Source: Bacteroidales bacterium UBA4243 (GTDB taxonomy: Bacteria > Bacteroidota > Bacteroidia > Bacteroidales > F082). From it: a stretch of DNA of 18,998 nucleotides. The position numbers and the translations under genes were made by a program. Positions 1-7,600 of the stretch are shown piece by piece (the first letter of the stretch is position 1; every line of letters begins with the position of its first letter). The notes below the pieces were generated by a model. That model had not been told where the DNA came from. It did no database searches and saw only the letters and a list, made by a program, of their open reading frames with translations. The DNA lies in NCBI GenBank assembly GCA_002396205.1, contig DGXB01000057.1, positions 2,670 to 21,667 on the forward strand, written 5' to 3'.

Positions 1-434
1 AAGGCGCGGGCGGTGTTGCCCGCCGATGCCACCACAAGCACCTTATCCTTGAGTTCGTCGCCCAGTCGGGCACACACCGAATAGGCCTCCATCTCCTTGA
101 AGGAGCAAGTCGACATTCGGGCGCCGCGTTCGGGCCACCAGCCGTTGAAGGTGATAAAAAGGTTGTTCAAGCCCAAACGTTTGGCCAACGCCACGCTCTT
201 GTAGGTGACAGGCTCCGAAGGGTTGTGCAGCATCGTCTTAATAGGTAGCCAGTCGGCATAGCGGTAAAGGCCAAAGTCGGCTCCTTCCTTGACGGTGAGT
301 TGCTTCTTTTCGTAAACGGGACGCACCATGCTCGGTTTGTCGCACTGCTTGTCGTCGAGCGTCCAGCCTTGGTCGTCGAAGAGGCGACCCGTGGCGACGG
401 TTTTCAGTTGGTATTTCGTAGGGGTAAAAGTCAT
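1..434 (-). CDS. Cysteate synthase, PLP-dependent (5' part; C-terminus outside the window)
   Basis: The visible 144 residues resemble the threonine-synthase-like cysteate synthases of Bacteroidales. That family makes L-cysteate from O-phosphoserine and sulfite, the first step towards sulfonolipids (capnine-type lipids) in this phylum. The segment MSTCSFKE near residue 108 contains the lysine expected to bind PLP, and the visible end ASAGNTARAF fits the cofactor-phosphate-binding loop. Met at 434 is chosen as the start because AGGAG lies about 8 bases upstream and a TATCTTTG box lies at 463-470. The gene runs off the left edge, so its downstream neighbours are unknown. Threonine synthase is the alternative, but the N-terminal segment (TGRLFDDQGW, then a YADWLPI-like stretch) and the SFKE context fit cysteate synthase better as I remember that family. 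Cytoplasmic. Confidence 0.75.
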   Translation of the reverse strand, partial: MTFTPTKYQLKTVATGRLFDDQGWTLDDKQCDKPSMVRPVYEKKQLTVKEGADFGLYRYADWLPIKTMLHNPSEPVTYKSVALAKRLGLNNLFITFNGWWPERGARMSTCSFKEMEAYSVCARLGDELKDKVLVVASAGNTARA

Positions 435-462
435 ATTTCTTTCTCCTTATTGATTTGACGCG

Positions 463-470
463 CAAAGATA
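463..470 (-). promoter_or_regulatory. Bacteroidota -7 promoter box for the cysteate synthase gene
   Basis: The minus strand reads TATCTTTG, an exact TAnnTTTG match, 28 bases before the ATG at 434. It follows the terminator of the exb operon, so the cysteate synthase gene probably has its own transcript. I see no convincing -33 TTTG. Confidence 0.6.
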
Positions 471-521
471 GAAAAAAGTAAATTATGTGACAGTAAATAT
501 CTTTACCAATCAGCAGAAACA

Positions 522-553
522 CAAAAAAAGAGTGGCAGCCGAAACTGCCACTC
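522..553 (-). terminator. Rho-independent terminator of the exbB-exbD operon
   Basis: On the minus strand GAGTGGCAG and CTGCCACTC form a perfect 9-bp stem (530-538 with 545-553) around a six-base loop, followed directly by a run of seven T. It begins 23 bases after the stop codon of the last exbD. Confidence 0.9.
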
Positions 554-576
554 AAAGACATTGAGTTGAAAAATTT

Positions 577-1044
577 TTAGTTCTCCAAGGCGCTGCCTTT
601 CAGGGTCGTATAGTTGATACGGAAGGCACCCACCTTACGGAGCTCTTGTTTCACGTCGGTGACCACACCCATGCGGGTATCCTTGTGCACCTTGAGGGCC
701 GTGGTCAGCAGAGGACGGTCGGCCTCACTACGTGAGTCGCGCTCCTTCTGGATCCAGTCGGCGATGTCGTTCGTGCGGGCGAAGGCATCGTCGAGTTGGA
801 TACGCGATTCGGTACCGAGCTTCGTGTCGCGCGGCGGGCCGATGTAGATGGAGCTAACCAGTGCCTTGTGCTCGAGCTTTTGGATCTCGGTGGCCTTAGG
901 CATGGCGGTCTTCACCTTCAGTTCGACGTCGCGCATTGAAGTCGTAATCATGAAGAAGAATATCAACATGTAAACGATGTCGGGCAGTGAAGAGGTGCTC
1001 ACTTGCGGCACTTCCTTTTTCCCTTCTTTTCTGAATTTACCCAT
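577..1044 (-). CDS. exbD: ExbD/TolR-family proton-channel subunit (second copy)
   Basis: This 155-residue protein is the last gene of the exb operon. ExbD subunits sit in the inner membrane with ExbB and turn the proton gradient into energy for TonB-dependent outer-membrane transport. There is a short basic cytoplasmic N-terminus, one membrane segment at about residues 20-38, and then a periplasmic domain. The segment contains the family's essential aspartate (Asp22, in SSLPDIVYMLIFFFM). It starts 14 bases after the upstream exbD and is followed by a strong terminator. Its periplasmic domain differs clearly from that of the first copy, as expected for the two-ExbD arrangement common in this phylum. 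No tonB gene is in the window. Confidence 0.9.
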   Translation of the reverse strand: MGKFRKEGKKEVPQVSTSSLPDIVYMLIFFFMITTSMRDVELKVKTAMPKATEIQKLEHKALVSSIYIGPPRDTKLGTESRIQLDDAFARTNDIADWIQKERDSRSEADRPLLTTALKVHKDTRMGVVTDVKQELRKVGAFRINYTTLKGSALEN

Positions 1045-1058
1045 ATCTTTATCCTCCT

Positions 1059-1628
1059 TTAGTTGGTTTTGTATTCAACAGGCTCGGCCTCACTTACACG
1101 TACAGGCACGGCGTCGTTGATTGCCTTGGTTTGATCTTCATTAAGTTGGTCGAGGTGCTTGTGGAATTTCTTCCAAGCAAGCTCTTCCTTCATTTCGTTG
1201 AAGGCGCGTGCCAACTCGTTCTGCACACTGATATACATGGCATACGAGGTACCGCGGTCGTTCTGGAGGGAGATGACGCCCTTCGACATGAGCACTTCGC
1301 CCACCAAGTCGAAGGTCTTGGTCTCCACTTCAGGAGCGGTTTCGTCGCCAGGTCGCGGGGTCATGAATTCCTTGGCGAGGTCCTTCAATTGTGCGATGTC
1401 GGAAGGACGGCCATTGACCAGCAACCTGTCGCTCTTGTTTACCATCACATTCATCACGTTCCTTTCCTTGACCTTCACGTCCTCGTCGTTTTGCTCGACG
1501 GGAGGGGGCAGACGACGGGTGATACCGTAGTCCACGTCCATGGAGGTCGTCATCAGGAAGAAACACAACAGCAAGAATGCTATGTCAGCCTGCGAACTCG
1601 AATTGATTTCTGGTGTTTTTCTTGCCAT
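1059..1628 (-). CDS. exbD: ExbD/TolR-family proton-channel subunit (first copy)
   Basis: This 189-residue inner-membrane protein has a single N-terminal membrane segment (about residues 14-31) carrying the essential aspartate (Asp15, in SSQADIAFLLLCFFLM). A longer periplasmic domain rich in charged residues follows. It is the partner of the ExbB encoded upstream; with the second ExbD it could form one mixed complex or two alternative ones. It begins 12 bases after the four-helix membrane protein and ends 14 bases before the next exbD, so all are probably on one transcript. The family assignment is firm. Which substrate receptors it energises cannot be read from the sequence. Confidence 0.9.
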   Translation of the reverse strand: MARKTPEINSSSQADIAFLLLCFFLMTTSMDVDYGITRRLPPPVEQNDEDVKVKERNVMNVMVNKSDRLLVNGRPSDIAQLKDLAKEFMTPRPGDETAPEVETKTFDLVGEVLMSKGVISLQNDRGTSYAMYISVQNELARAFNEMKEELAWKKFHKHLDQLNEDQTKAINDAVPVRVSEAEPVEYKTN

Positions 1629-1640
1629 GATGAATTGATT

Positions 1641-2072
1641 TTACTTTTTGACTGCCTTGTAGAGCACTGAGAACAGGATGGAACAGATGGCTACTACAAG
1701 AGTGATATAGAAGGCGTTAAGGCCGAATTCGACCCATCCGTTTGTCTTGCCTGAGTAGGTGATTTCACCAGCTTGATAAGGCACCTCGAAAGCGCCCTTC
1801 GACATAACGTAAGCTACAACTGCAATAATAGCGAATGCAATGACCGCAATCAAGAGTTTCTTGCCCTTGACGCCTTTGACGCCGGCGGTAAAGATGACTG
1901 AGATCAATGCGATGACGATGCCAAGTATAACCAAGATGTAGCCCCAATTCAGGAGTAAGTTGGTGCGGGCATCACTCTCGAGGTCCATGTAGAAATAAAC
2001 AGCCAGGACCACGGTGATCAATGCCAGCAGGCCAAATACCCATTTACCGATGTTTGAAAGCTTACTATTCAT
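1641..2072 (-). CDS. Small four-helix membrane protein encoded between exbB and exbD
   Basis: This 143-residue protein shows four hydrophobic segments, at about residues 10-28, 43-63, 72-90 and 117-139, with a short polar loop before the last. I recognise it as the conserved hypothetical protein often placed between exbB and exbD in Bacteroidota but know of no assigned function. The gene lies 12 bases after exbB and 12 bases before exbD, so it is almost certainly co-transcribed and probably made in proportion with the channel. An accessory or assembly role in the ExbB-ExbD complex is an inference from position only. It has no charged residue placed like the ExbD aspartate, so it is not a degenerate ExbD. 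Confidence 0.75.
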   Translation of the reverse strand: MNSKLSNIGKWVFGLLALITVVLAVYFYMDLESDARTNLLLNWGYILVILGIVIALISVIFTAGVKGVKGKKLLIAVIAFAIIAVVAYVMSKGAFEVPYQAGEITYSGKTNGWVEFGLNAFYITLVVAICSILFSVLYKAVKK

Positions 2073-2084
2073 GATTATTACTTA

Positions 2085-2909
2085 TTATTTGTTGTATTTA
2101 GCGAGGATATCCATGAACGAGATGGAAGCGTCTTCCATGTCGTTGACGATGCTTTCGATTTTGGAAGCGATGAAGTTGAAGAACACTTGAAGGATGATAG
2201 CGGCGATCAGACCGAACACGGTGGTCAACAGAGCGACCTTCATACCGGAGGCAACGACCGTCGGGCTCATGTCGCCAGCAGCGGCGATGTCGTCGAAGGC
2301 CTGAATCATACCGATAACAGTACCCATAAATCCGAACATAGGAGCAAGGCTGATGCAGAGGCCGATCCAGCTCAAGCCGCTTTCGAGCTTGCCGCCAGCG
2401 ACGGAACCGTAGGAGATGATGCTCTTCTCAACCTCTTCGAGGCTTTGGCCGTCTTGGTAGCGGATGAGACCTTGGGTGAAGATGCTGGCCACGGGACCGC
2501 GAGTGTCCTTGCAGAGTTGCTTGGCGCCTTCAACGTCGCCGTTCTTCATCTTGGCTTCGATGCCGGCCAAGAGTTTCTTGGAGTTGGCGGAGGCCAGAGT
2601 CAGATAGATGATTCTCTCAATGGAGATGGCCATACCGATAAGGAGGATGACCAACACGATGCCCATGAAACCAGGGCCGCCATCGATGAACTGCTTCTTG
2701 ATGGATTCGCGGAAAGTGACAGGAGCGGCCTCGTTGGTTTGGACAGGGGCGGCTTCTTCGACGGTCTCCACAGGAGCGGGAGTTTGTTCGGGAGCAACAG
2801 TTTGCTCCGTCTGCTCAGTTTGCGCTTGCTCTTCTTGAGCAACGACGAGATTGCTGAAGCCAAAAGTCATCAGGCCAGCAACCATGAGGAAAGCAATTAA
2901 TTTTTTCAT
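2085..2909 (-). CDS. exbB: ExbB/TolQ/MotA-family proton-channel protein
   Basis: This 274-residue protein is the first gene of the exb operon and the scaffold of the ExbB-ExbD energy-transducing complex. A signal-like hydrophobic N-terminus (residues 1-25, ending near VVAQ) precedes a Glu/Gln/Pro/Thr-rich linker at about 26-64. Three membrane segments follow, at about 75-100, 180-205 and 222-250. The conserved MotA/TolQ/ExbB region is visible as GLSWIGLCISLAPMFGFMGTV, followed by GMIQAFDDIA, and a second conserved helix carries ALLTTVFGL. The acidic proline-rich linker is typical of Bacteroidota ExbB and absent in Escherichia coli. The ATG at 2909 is 60 bases from the 3' end of tRNA-Ser, and I see no TAnnTTTG box in that gap. 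Confidence 0.92.
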   Translation of the reverse strand: MKKLIAFLMVAGLMTFGFSNLVVAQEEQAQTEQTEQTVAPEQTPAPVETVEEAAPVQTNEAAPVTFRESIKKQFIDGGPGFMGIVLVILLIGMAISIERIIYLTLASANSKKLLAGIEAKMKNGDVEGAKQLCKDTRGPVASIFTQGLIRYQDGQSLEEVEKSIISYGSVAGGKLESGLSWIGLCISLAPMFGFMGTVIGMIQAFDDIAAAGDMSPTVVASGMKVALLTTVFGLIAAIILQVFFNFIASKIESIVNDMEDASISFMDILAKYNK

Positions 2910-2969
2910 AGTTTAGCTTAAATGTTTGATTATTACTATTATGAATTACTTTGTCTAATCACTTTGCTG

Positions 2970-3057
2970 CGGAGAGAGCGGGATTCGAACCCGCGGTACC
3001 CTTTTGGAGTACACACACTTTCCAGGCGTGCTCCTTAAACCACTCGGACATCTCTCC
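2970..3057 (-). tRNA. tRNA-Ser (anticodon GGA)
   Basis: The 88-base minus-strand sequence folds as a class II tRNA. The acceptor halves are GGAGAGA and TCTCTCC with discriminator G, and the T-arm contains GGTTCGAATCC. There is a long variable arm around TACTCC...GGGTA. The seven-base anticodon loop is CUGGAAA, placing GGA at 3021-3023 (plus-strand TCC). No CCA is encoded at the 3' end. Confidence 0.95.
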
Positions 3058-3099
3058 AATATGTTGCCAAACGCCTCAAACCCTCTCTGAAATCGTTGC

Positions 3100-3128
3100 C
3101 AAAAGTACACATTTTTTCAATTGGCAAA
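3100..3128 (-). promoter_or_regulatory. Promoter of tRNA-Ser, possibly also of the exb operon
   Basis: Reading leftward, TTTG (3125-3128) is followed after 17 bases by TACTTTTG (3100-3107), matching the Bacteroidota -33 TTTG and -7 TAnnTTTG elements. It lies about 43 bases before the tRNA. With no clear promoter or terminator between the tRNA and exbB, it may also serve the exb operon. Confidence 0.6.
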
Positions 3129-3182
3129 CGAAAATATTTGATTTTTTATTGCAAGAAAATTTCAATTGCTTGAATTATAGCC

Positions 3183-4220
3183 TCAAACGGTCATCTCGCC
3201 ACGTATGGAATTTTGCATGATTTCGAGGATTCGGGGCTTGGGCAGGCCTTCGCCGAGCAGATACATGAGCTTGGCGACGGCGGCTTCGGTGGTCATGTCG
3301 TGTCCGCTGACCACCCCGATGCGTGCCATGTCGAGGCTGGTTTCGTAGCGTCCCATCTCCACCGAGCCGGCCTTACACTGCGTGATGTTGAGGATGATAA
3401 GCCCGCTGTCGATGGCATCCTTCAGGGCATCGAGGAACCACTGGTCGGTGGTGGCGTTGCCCGAGCCGAAGGTCTCAAGCACGAGCGCTTTCAGGCCAGG
3501 GGTCTTGAGCGAATGGCGCACGAAGTCTTGCGAAATACCGGGGAAGAGCTTGAGAATGCCTACGTTACGGTCCATCTTGGTGTGCACCTTCAGCATCTTG
3601 AAGTTGGGCTTCAGGATGCGCTCCTTATTATATTTAATGTGTACGCCCACATCGGCCAAGTTGGGATAGTTGGTCGAGGCAAAGGCGTTGAAGTTCTCGG
3701 CGTTGAACTTGGTGGCGCGGTTGCCGCGCAGCAGCTGGTCTTGGAAGAAGATGCAGACTTCGGGCACAAGCGGGGTGTCGTCGTCTTTGGCTGCTGCAAT
3801 CTCGATGGAGGCAAGGAAGTTCTCGCGGCCATCGGTGCGAACCACACCCATGGGCAGCTGCGAACCAGTCAAGACGACGGGCTTGTTCAAGTTTTCGAGC
3901 ATGAAGCTCAGTGCCGAGGCGGTGTAGGCCATCGTGTCGGAGCCGTGAAGCACCACGAAGCCGTCGTAGTGTTCATACTCCTCCCCTATCTTTGTCGCCA
4001 GTCTGATCCAGAAGTCGGGCGACATGTTCGACGAGTCGATGAGCGGGTCGAAGCTGTAGAAATCAATCTGATAGCCGAAGTTCTTCAGCACGGGCAGGTG
4101 GGCATAGATATTGTCGAAGTCGAACGGCACCAACGCACCCGTCTGCGGGTCTTGCATCATGCCGATGGTGCCACCGGTATAAAGCACCAGGATGGAAATC
4201 TCTTCCTTAGTTTGCATCAT
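3183..4220 (-). CDS. ansA: L-asparaginase, type I (cytoplasmic)
   Basis: This 345-residue enzyme hydrolyses L-asparagine to aspartate and ammonia. The first catalytic-threonine motif is TGGTIGMM (Thr15) near the N-terminus. The second, HGSDTMAYTASALSF, lies at residues 92-106 and holds the Thr-Asp pair that works with a downstream lysine. There is no signal peptide, which fits the cytoplasmic type I enzyme (E. coli AnsA is 338 residues) rather than periplasmic type II. Met at 4220 or the adjacent Met at 4217 is the start; both lie just downstream of the TACTTTTG box at 4242-4249. It is transcribed away from trmO. A 112-base gap separates its stop codon from the upstream promoter of tRNA-Ser on the same strand side. 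Confidence 0.93.
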   Translation of the reverse strand: MMQTKEEISILVLYTGGTIGMMQDPQTGALVPFDFDNIYAHLPVLKNFGYQIDFYSFDPLIDSSNMSPDFWIRLATKIGEEYEHYDGFVVLHGSDTMAYTASALSFMLENLNKPVVLTGSQLPMGVVRTDGRENFLASIEIAAAKDDDTPLVPEVCIFFQDQLLRGNRATKFNAENFNAFASTNYPNLADVGVHIKYNKERILKPNFKMLKVHTKMDRNVGILKLFPGISQDFVRHSLKTPGLKALVLETFGSGNATTDQWFLDALKDAIDSGLIILNITQCKAGSVEMGRYETSLDMARIGVVSGHDMTTEAAVAKLMYLLGEGLPKPRILEIMQNSIRGEMTV

Positions 4221-4241
4221 TCACTGATTTGGATTGGGCTG

Positions 4242-4249
4242 CAAAAGTA
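4242..4249 (-). promoter_or_regulatory. -7 promoter box for ansA
   Basis: The minus strand reads TACTTTTG, 21 bases before the ansA start. A TTTG about 22 bases further upstream on the same strand could be the -33 element. It faces away from the trmO box, and the two are separated by only 34 bases. Confidence 0.6.
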
Positions 4250-4283
4250 ATGCTTTTTTCGGCTGGTTGGTCAAAAAAAGTGC

Positions 4284-4291
4284 TACCTTTG
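4284..4291 (+). promoter_or_regulatory. -7 promoter box for trmO, five bases from its start codon
   Basis: TACCTTTG ends at 4291 and the trmO ATG begins at 4297. With the usual distance from this box to the transcription start, the mRNA would begin at or within a few bases of the AUG, so it would be leaderless or nearly so. Confidence 0.6.
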
Positions 4292-4296
4292 CCCGC

Positions 4297-4965
4297 ATGA
4301 AAGCCATCGCACACATCCACACCGACTTCCCGACCAAGTTCGGCATTCCGCGTCAGAGCGGCATCATCGCCTCGCTGCAAGGCAAAATCGTGTTTGAGCC
4401 CGAATACCGCGTTGCCGAAGCGGTGCGCGGCTTGGAGGATTTCTCCCACATCTGGCTGCTGTGGGAGTTTTCGGAAGCCGTGCGCGACAAGTGGTCACCC
4501 ACGGTACGACCACCACGCTTGGGCGGCAACGTGCGCAAGGGTGTGTTTGCCACGCGCTCGCCGTTCAGGCCCAACCCCATCGGGCTGTCGTCGGTGAAGT
4601 TGGAAAAGATTGAAATCGACCCGAAACTTGGCCCCGTGATTTACGTGTCGGGTGCCGACCTCATGGACGGCACGCCCATCTACGACATCAAGCCTTACAT
4701 GGCCTACACCGACAGCCATCCCGACGCCGTCAGCGGTTTTGCCTCTACACCTGCTGAGTTCCTTTTGCAGGTCGACTTTCCTGAAGACCTATTAATAAAG
4801 GTGCAACCTGAATTGCGAAAGGGCCTCATCGAGGTGCTGGCCCACGACCCGCGACCGCAATACCACGATGACCCTGAGCGCATCTATGGCATGGCTTTCG
4901 GAGGGATGGAAGTGAAGTTTAAAGTGGAGGAGTCGCAGCTTACCGTTGTTGAGGTTCTCCCTTGA
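4297..4965 (+). CDS. trmO: tRNA (N6-threonylcarbamoyladenosine-37-N6)-methyltransferase TrmO
   Basis: This 222-residue protein belongs to the TrmO (TsaA/YaeB) family, which uses S-adenosylmethionine to methylate N6 of t6A37 in threonine tRNAs. The N-terminus carries the expected IAHIHTDFPTKFGIPRQSG pattern. It is followed by LEDFSHIWLLWEF, RPPRLGGN and FATRSPFRPNPIGLS, the family's signature block, and then by a C-terminal domain with the DPRP..YHDD segment. The frame is open from 4234, but Met at 4297 is chosen because it aligns with the usual family N-terminus and the intervening sequence is promoter. No ribosome-binding site is visible and the predicted leader is close to zero. The gene converges with the Omp28 gene across a 67-base gap. 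Confidence 0.93.
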   Translation: MKAIAHIHTDFPTKFGIPRQSGIIASLQGKIVFEPEYRVAEAVRGLEDFSHIWLLWEFSEAVRDKWSPTVRPPRLGGNVRKGVFATRSPFRPNPIGLSSVKLEKIEIDPKLGPVIYVSGADLMDGTPIYDIKPYMAYTDSHPDAVSGFASTPAEFLLQVDFPEDLLIKVQPELRKGLIEVLAHDPRPQYHDDPERIYGMAFGGMEVKFKVEESQLTVVEVLP

Positions 4966-5032
4966 TTACTGGCGGTCGGAACGACATCAGCAGAACAGCG
5001 TCGACAGAGGGATACTGTCAGCCAAGCTTTGT

Positions 5033-5839
5033 TTATTTGATTTTCTCCATCACCGATTGCAGGATCTTGCCGCTCGTCTTCTCGAAAACGTAGCCAAGCA
5101 CATAGCATTGGTTGGGGTTGTAGATGGAATCCAGAGTCATCGAGCAATTGAAGGTCTTGGCATCGTTGGCGAGGGCTTGTCCGTCTTTGAACAAGGAGCC
5201 TTCGTAGCCGTTCACCGTGCCACGAAACACGTTGCGGAACACATATTCGCGGTTCAGTCCCTCGGGCGTGATTTGCCAGCCAACGATGCTGTCCTCGACC
5301 AAGCAATAGCTGACATAGAGTTGCCCTTCGTAATCGGCAACGGCTTTCACGTCCGACTTCACATCTAACTTTCGCGACGATTCGTCATAGGTGTTTTCCA
5401 CCGTGATGTCGAACGTTTGGGGTTCGGCCAAGGCATCGGCCACCGGCGTGTCGATTTGCTCGACATACAAGGTGTTGCCATCGGTGAGTGCCACATGGTC
5501 GACAGAGAAAAGTGGGTTCGACGCGTTGTCGTTGTACCAAGCCGTGCCTTCCTCAGTGAGGAAATCGGGGAACTGGCCGACGGGCTGGGCCAATCCGCCA
5601 GCGTGGACGCTCAGGATAAAGATGCGGTCCTCGCCCAAGCGATGTTGCAACTCATGCGCGGTTTCGGCGGCAGCGGGACAGTTGACGCAGCGTGCGCCAG
5701 TGAAGTCCTTGATGAGCACTGTCTTGTTGCCGCCTATAGGTGTGTAAGGCTTATGCGTGTTGTTGATGTCGATTTTGTCGCAGCCTGCCGAAGCCAGCAT
5801 CAGGGCCGCCATTGCGAAAATTGAAAATAACTTTTTCAT
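5033..5839 (-). CDS. Omp28-family outer-membrane lipoprotein with an N-terminal thioredoxin-like CxxC
   Basis: This 268-residue protein is the last gene of the tlpA-barrel-Omp28 cluster. A lipoprotein signal peptide ends in ASAGC with Cys20 as the likely lipidated residue. Next comes a thioredoxin-like segment, VLIKDFTGARCVNCPAAAE, with Cys51 and Cys54 in a CxxC followed by proline, and then HRLGEDRIFILSVHAGG. The C-terminal half looks beta-rich. This matches Omp28-type proteins of Porphyromonas and relatives, whose biochemical role is not established as far as I know. Three further cysteines lie in the C-terminal half. It starts 10 bases after the barrel gene. A redox or adhesion-assembly role is inference from the CxxC and the TlpA neighbour. 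Confidence 0.8.
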   Translation of the reverse strand: MKKLFSIFAMAALMLASAGCDKIDINNTHKPYTPIGGNKTVLIKDFTGARCVNCPAAAETAHELQHRLGEDRIFILSVHAGGLAQPVGQFPDFLTEEGTAWYNDNASNPLFSVDHVALTDGNTLYVEQIDTPVADALAEPQTFDITVENTYDESSRKLDVKSDVKAVADYEGQLYVSYCLVEDSIVGWQITPEGLNREYVFRNVFRGTVNGYEGSLFKDGQALANDAKTFNCSMTLDSIYNPNQCYVLGYVFEKTSGKILQSVMEKIK

Positions 5840-5849
5840 TGTTAGCGAT

Positions 5850-7589
5850 TTAGAATGATGTTGAAACAGTTAATGTCACACCACTAGAGGCAGGCACGGT
5901 GCGGCACACGCCGCCCACACACACCACGCCTTCGCTCTGGCGACCGGCGCTCAGCATCACGCGAGTGGCATCTTTGATGTAGGTGATGGTGCCCGTGAAG
6001 TAGTGGTCGCGGTATTCCTCGACGGGGTTGCCGTAGTTCCACTTGTCGGCAATCGAGAACGACCAATGGGGCGTGATGGTGTATTCGATCAAGGCCGCAG
6101 CCCAGTCGCCGCGCTTCTGGAAGTCCTTCTTCTCGCTTTCCTCGTATTCGTAGCCTTTGTGCACCTCGTTTTCCCACAAGCCTTGCAATTCGAGGCGGAT
6201 GCTCTGCTTCTTGTTGATCTTGTAGGTCACGTCCATGAAGCCGATGTTGGCCTTCACGACGGGAGCGCCGACATGGCCTTCGATGGTCTCGATGTCGTAA
6301 TAGAGGTTGATGTATTGTGCCGTGACGTGCCAATTCGGGCTGATCTTCTTGTCGATTTCAAAGTTGATGTCGCGGAAGAAGCGATGGTCGCTGATGGCGA
6401 AGAATCTGGACGCGTAGCCCAAAGAGCCTGGTTTGTTGATGACCAATTCGCCGTTGTCCATGATGGAATCGCGCACGATGTCGTTCACCTGGCTCATGTT
6501 GAAGGCGAGCTTGGTGCCATATCTTCCGCCGAGAGCCGTGCCCTTCGGGATGGTGTAGTTGATTTGCAACTGCGCGGCCATCTCGCCATTGGGCTGGGTC
6601 GAGTAGGTGTACATCGACGGCAGGCTGTGGGTGTGCGTATAATTAATAGGTGGGATGAAGTTGATGTCGAGGTCGTTCTGCTTGCCCGTGTACATCGACT
6701 TGAAGCTCATGTTGTCGACGCGCTTCACCTGAAGGACAGCGCCGAAGCCTTTCTGCGAATAGCTCAGCGACGACAGCAAGGCGCGGCCTTCCTTGTAGAT
6801 GAAGTTGTTGATGGCCGACGGGTCGTTGATCTTGTAGGCATATTCGGTGCTGAAGGCCCAGTTGCCATAGCCCAAGTTGATGCGTCCGGCGGCGGCACCC
6901 ACGTTTTCGGGGATGTAGTAGAACAGGCTCTGGTCGTACTGTTTCTTGCTGACGAAACTGCCTCCGATGCTCATCCTGAACTTGGAGTCGCCGAGGGCGG
7001 GGATGCTTTGGTTAAGATCCCATTCGCCGTCAACGCCGCGCACGATGCCGCGATAGTCGTCGGCTGCGAAGTCTTTCTCAAGATAGGGAGCCCAATAGTA
7101 ACGCTGGCGGCCATACACAGCCTTTAGGGTGACTCCTTGGGTGGGACGCAGTACGATACGTGCGCCACGAAGGGCGTTATCCATGCCGAGCGACCATTCC
7201 TCGTAGGAGCGGAACACGAGGCCGCTGCCAAACTGGTCGTAGACGTCGCCCACGGTGATGCCGACGAAACCATTGTCGTAGGTGGCGAAGAAATTGGCCA
7301 GGCCCACGCCATTCAGCTCGCTGCGGAAGCCGTTCATTTCGGGCAGGAATGCCTCGAAGCGGATGCCCGCCGAGAAGTTGCCGTTGGTATAGTTCACCTT
7401 GCCGAACCCGTTGATGCCGAGTTTCTTGCCGTTGAGGTCGGTGATGCCGATGCCTTCGTCGAGCATATAATACTGCGCATCGGTCTGGAAGCTGCCGTTC
7501 ACTTGGCTGTTTTCGAGAAACGACTGAGCGCTCGCCTTGTAGCTCAACGCCAAGGCGAGTGCGCCCAAAATAAGTATATGTTTACGCAT
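5850..7589 (-). CDS. DUF6029-like outer-membrane beta-barrel protein
   Basis: This 579-residue protein has a cleavable signal peptide (MRKH... to about SYKASAQ, residue 22). A long series of alternating aromatic and polar segments follows, typical of outer-membrane barrels, and it ends in TLTVSTSF with the terminal phenylalanine preferred by the BAM machinery. I recognise it as a DUF6029-type protein of Bacteroidota with no known function. It contains exactly two cysteines, Cys557 and Cys562, in CVGGVC, close to the last predicted strand. It lies 11 bases after tlpA and 10 bases before the Omp28-type gene, so co-transcription is very likely. A barrel whose only cysteines form a close pair beside a thioredoxin gene suggests a disulfide made or read by its neighbours. 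That is inference. Confidence 0.75.
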   Translation of the reverse strand: MRKHILILGALALALSYKASAQSFLENSQVNGSFQTDAQYYMLDEGIGITDLNGKKLGINGFGKVNYTNGNFSAGIRFEAFLPEMNGFRSELNGVGLANFFATYDNGFVGITVGDVYDQFGSGLVFRSYEEWSLGMDNALRGARIVLRPTQGVTLKAVYGRQRYYWAPYLEKDFAADDYRGIVRGVDGEWDLNQSIPALGDSKFRMSIGGSFVSKKQYDQSLFYYIPENVGAAAGRINLGYGNWAFSTEYAYKINDPSAINNFIYKEGRALLSSLSYSQKGFGAVLQVKRVDNMSFKSMYTGKQNDLDINFIPPINYTHTHSLPSMYTYSTQPNGEMAAQLQINYTIPKGTALGGRYGTKLAFNMSQVNDIVRDSIMDNGELVINKPGSLGYASRFFAISDHRFFRDINFEIDKKISPNWHVTAQYINLYYDIETIEGHVGAPVVKANIGFMDVTYKINKKQSIRLELQGLWENEVHKGYEYEESEKKDFQKRGDWAAALIEYTITPHWSFSIADKWNYGNPVEEYRDHYFTGTITYIKDATRVMLSAGRQSEGVVCVGGVCRTVPASSGVTLTVSTSF

Positions 7590-7600
7590 AACTTCTTGAT

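Noticed and set aside
3150..3182. AT-rich TTCAA-GCAA-TTGAA hairpin after ansA
   Set aside because: The 5-bp AT-only stem with a short T run is what random AT-rich sequence gives.
3213..4250. Long open frame antisense to ansA (345 residues)
   Set aside because: It mirrors ansA on the opposite strand and encodes no recognisable motif; the asparaginase motifs are unambiguous in the other direction.
5003..5019. GACAG-loop-CTGTC inverted repeat between trmO and the Omp28-type gene
   Set aside because: The stem is only 5 bp and no T run follows on either strand; too weak to call a bidirectional terminator.
6003..7127. Long open frame antisense to the barrel gene (374 residues)
   Set aside because: Its Val/Asp/His-rich composition is that of a shadow frame and it lacks a start context; the barrel frame has a signal peptide and C-terminal Phe.
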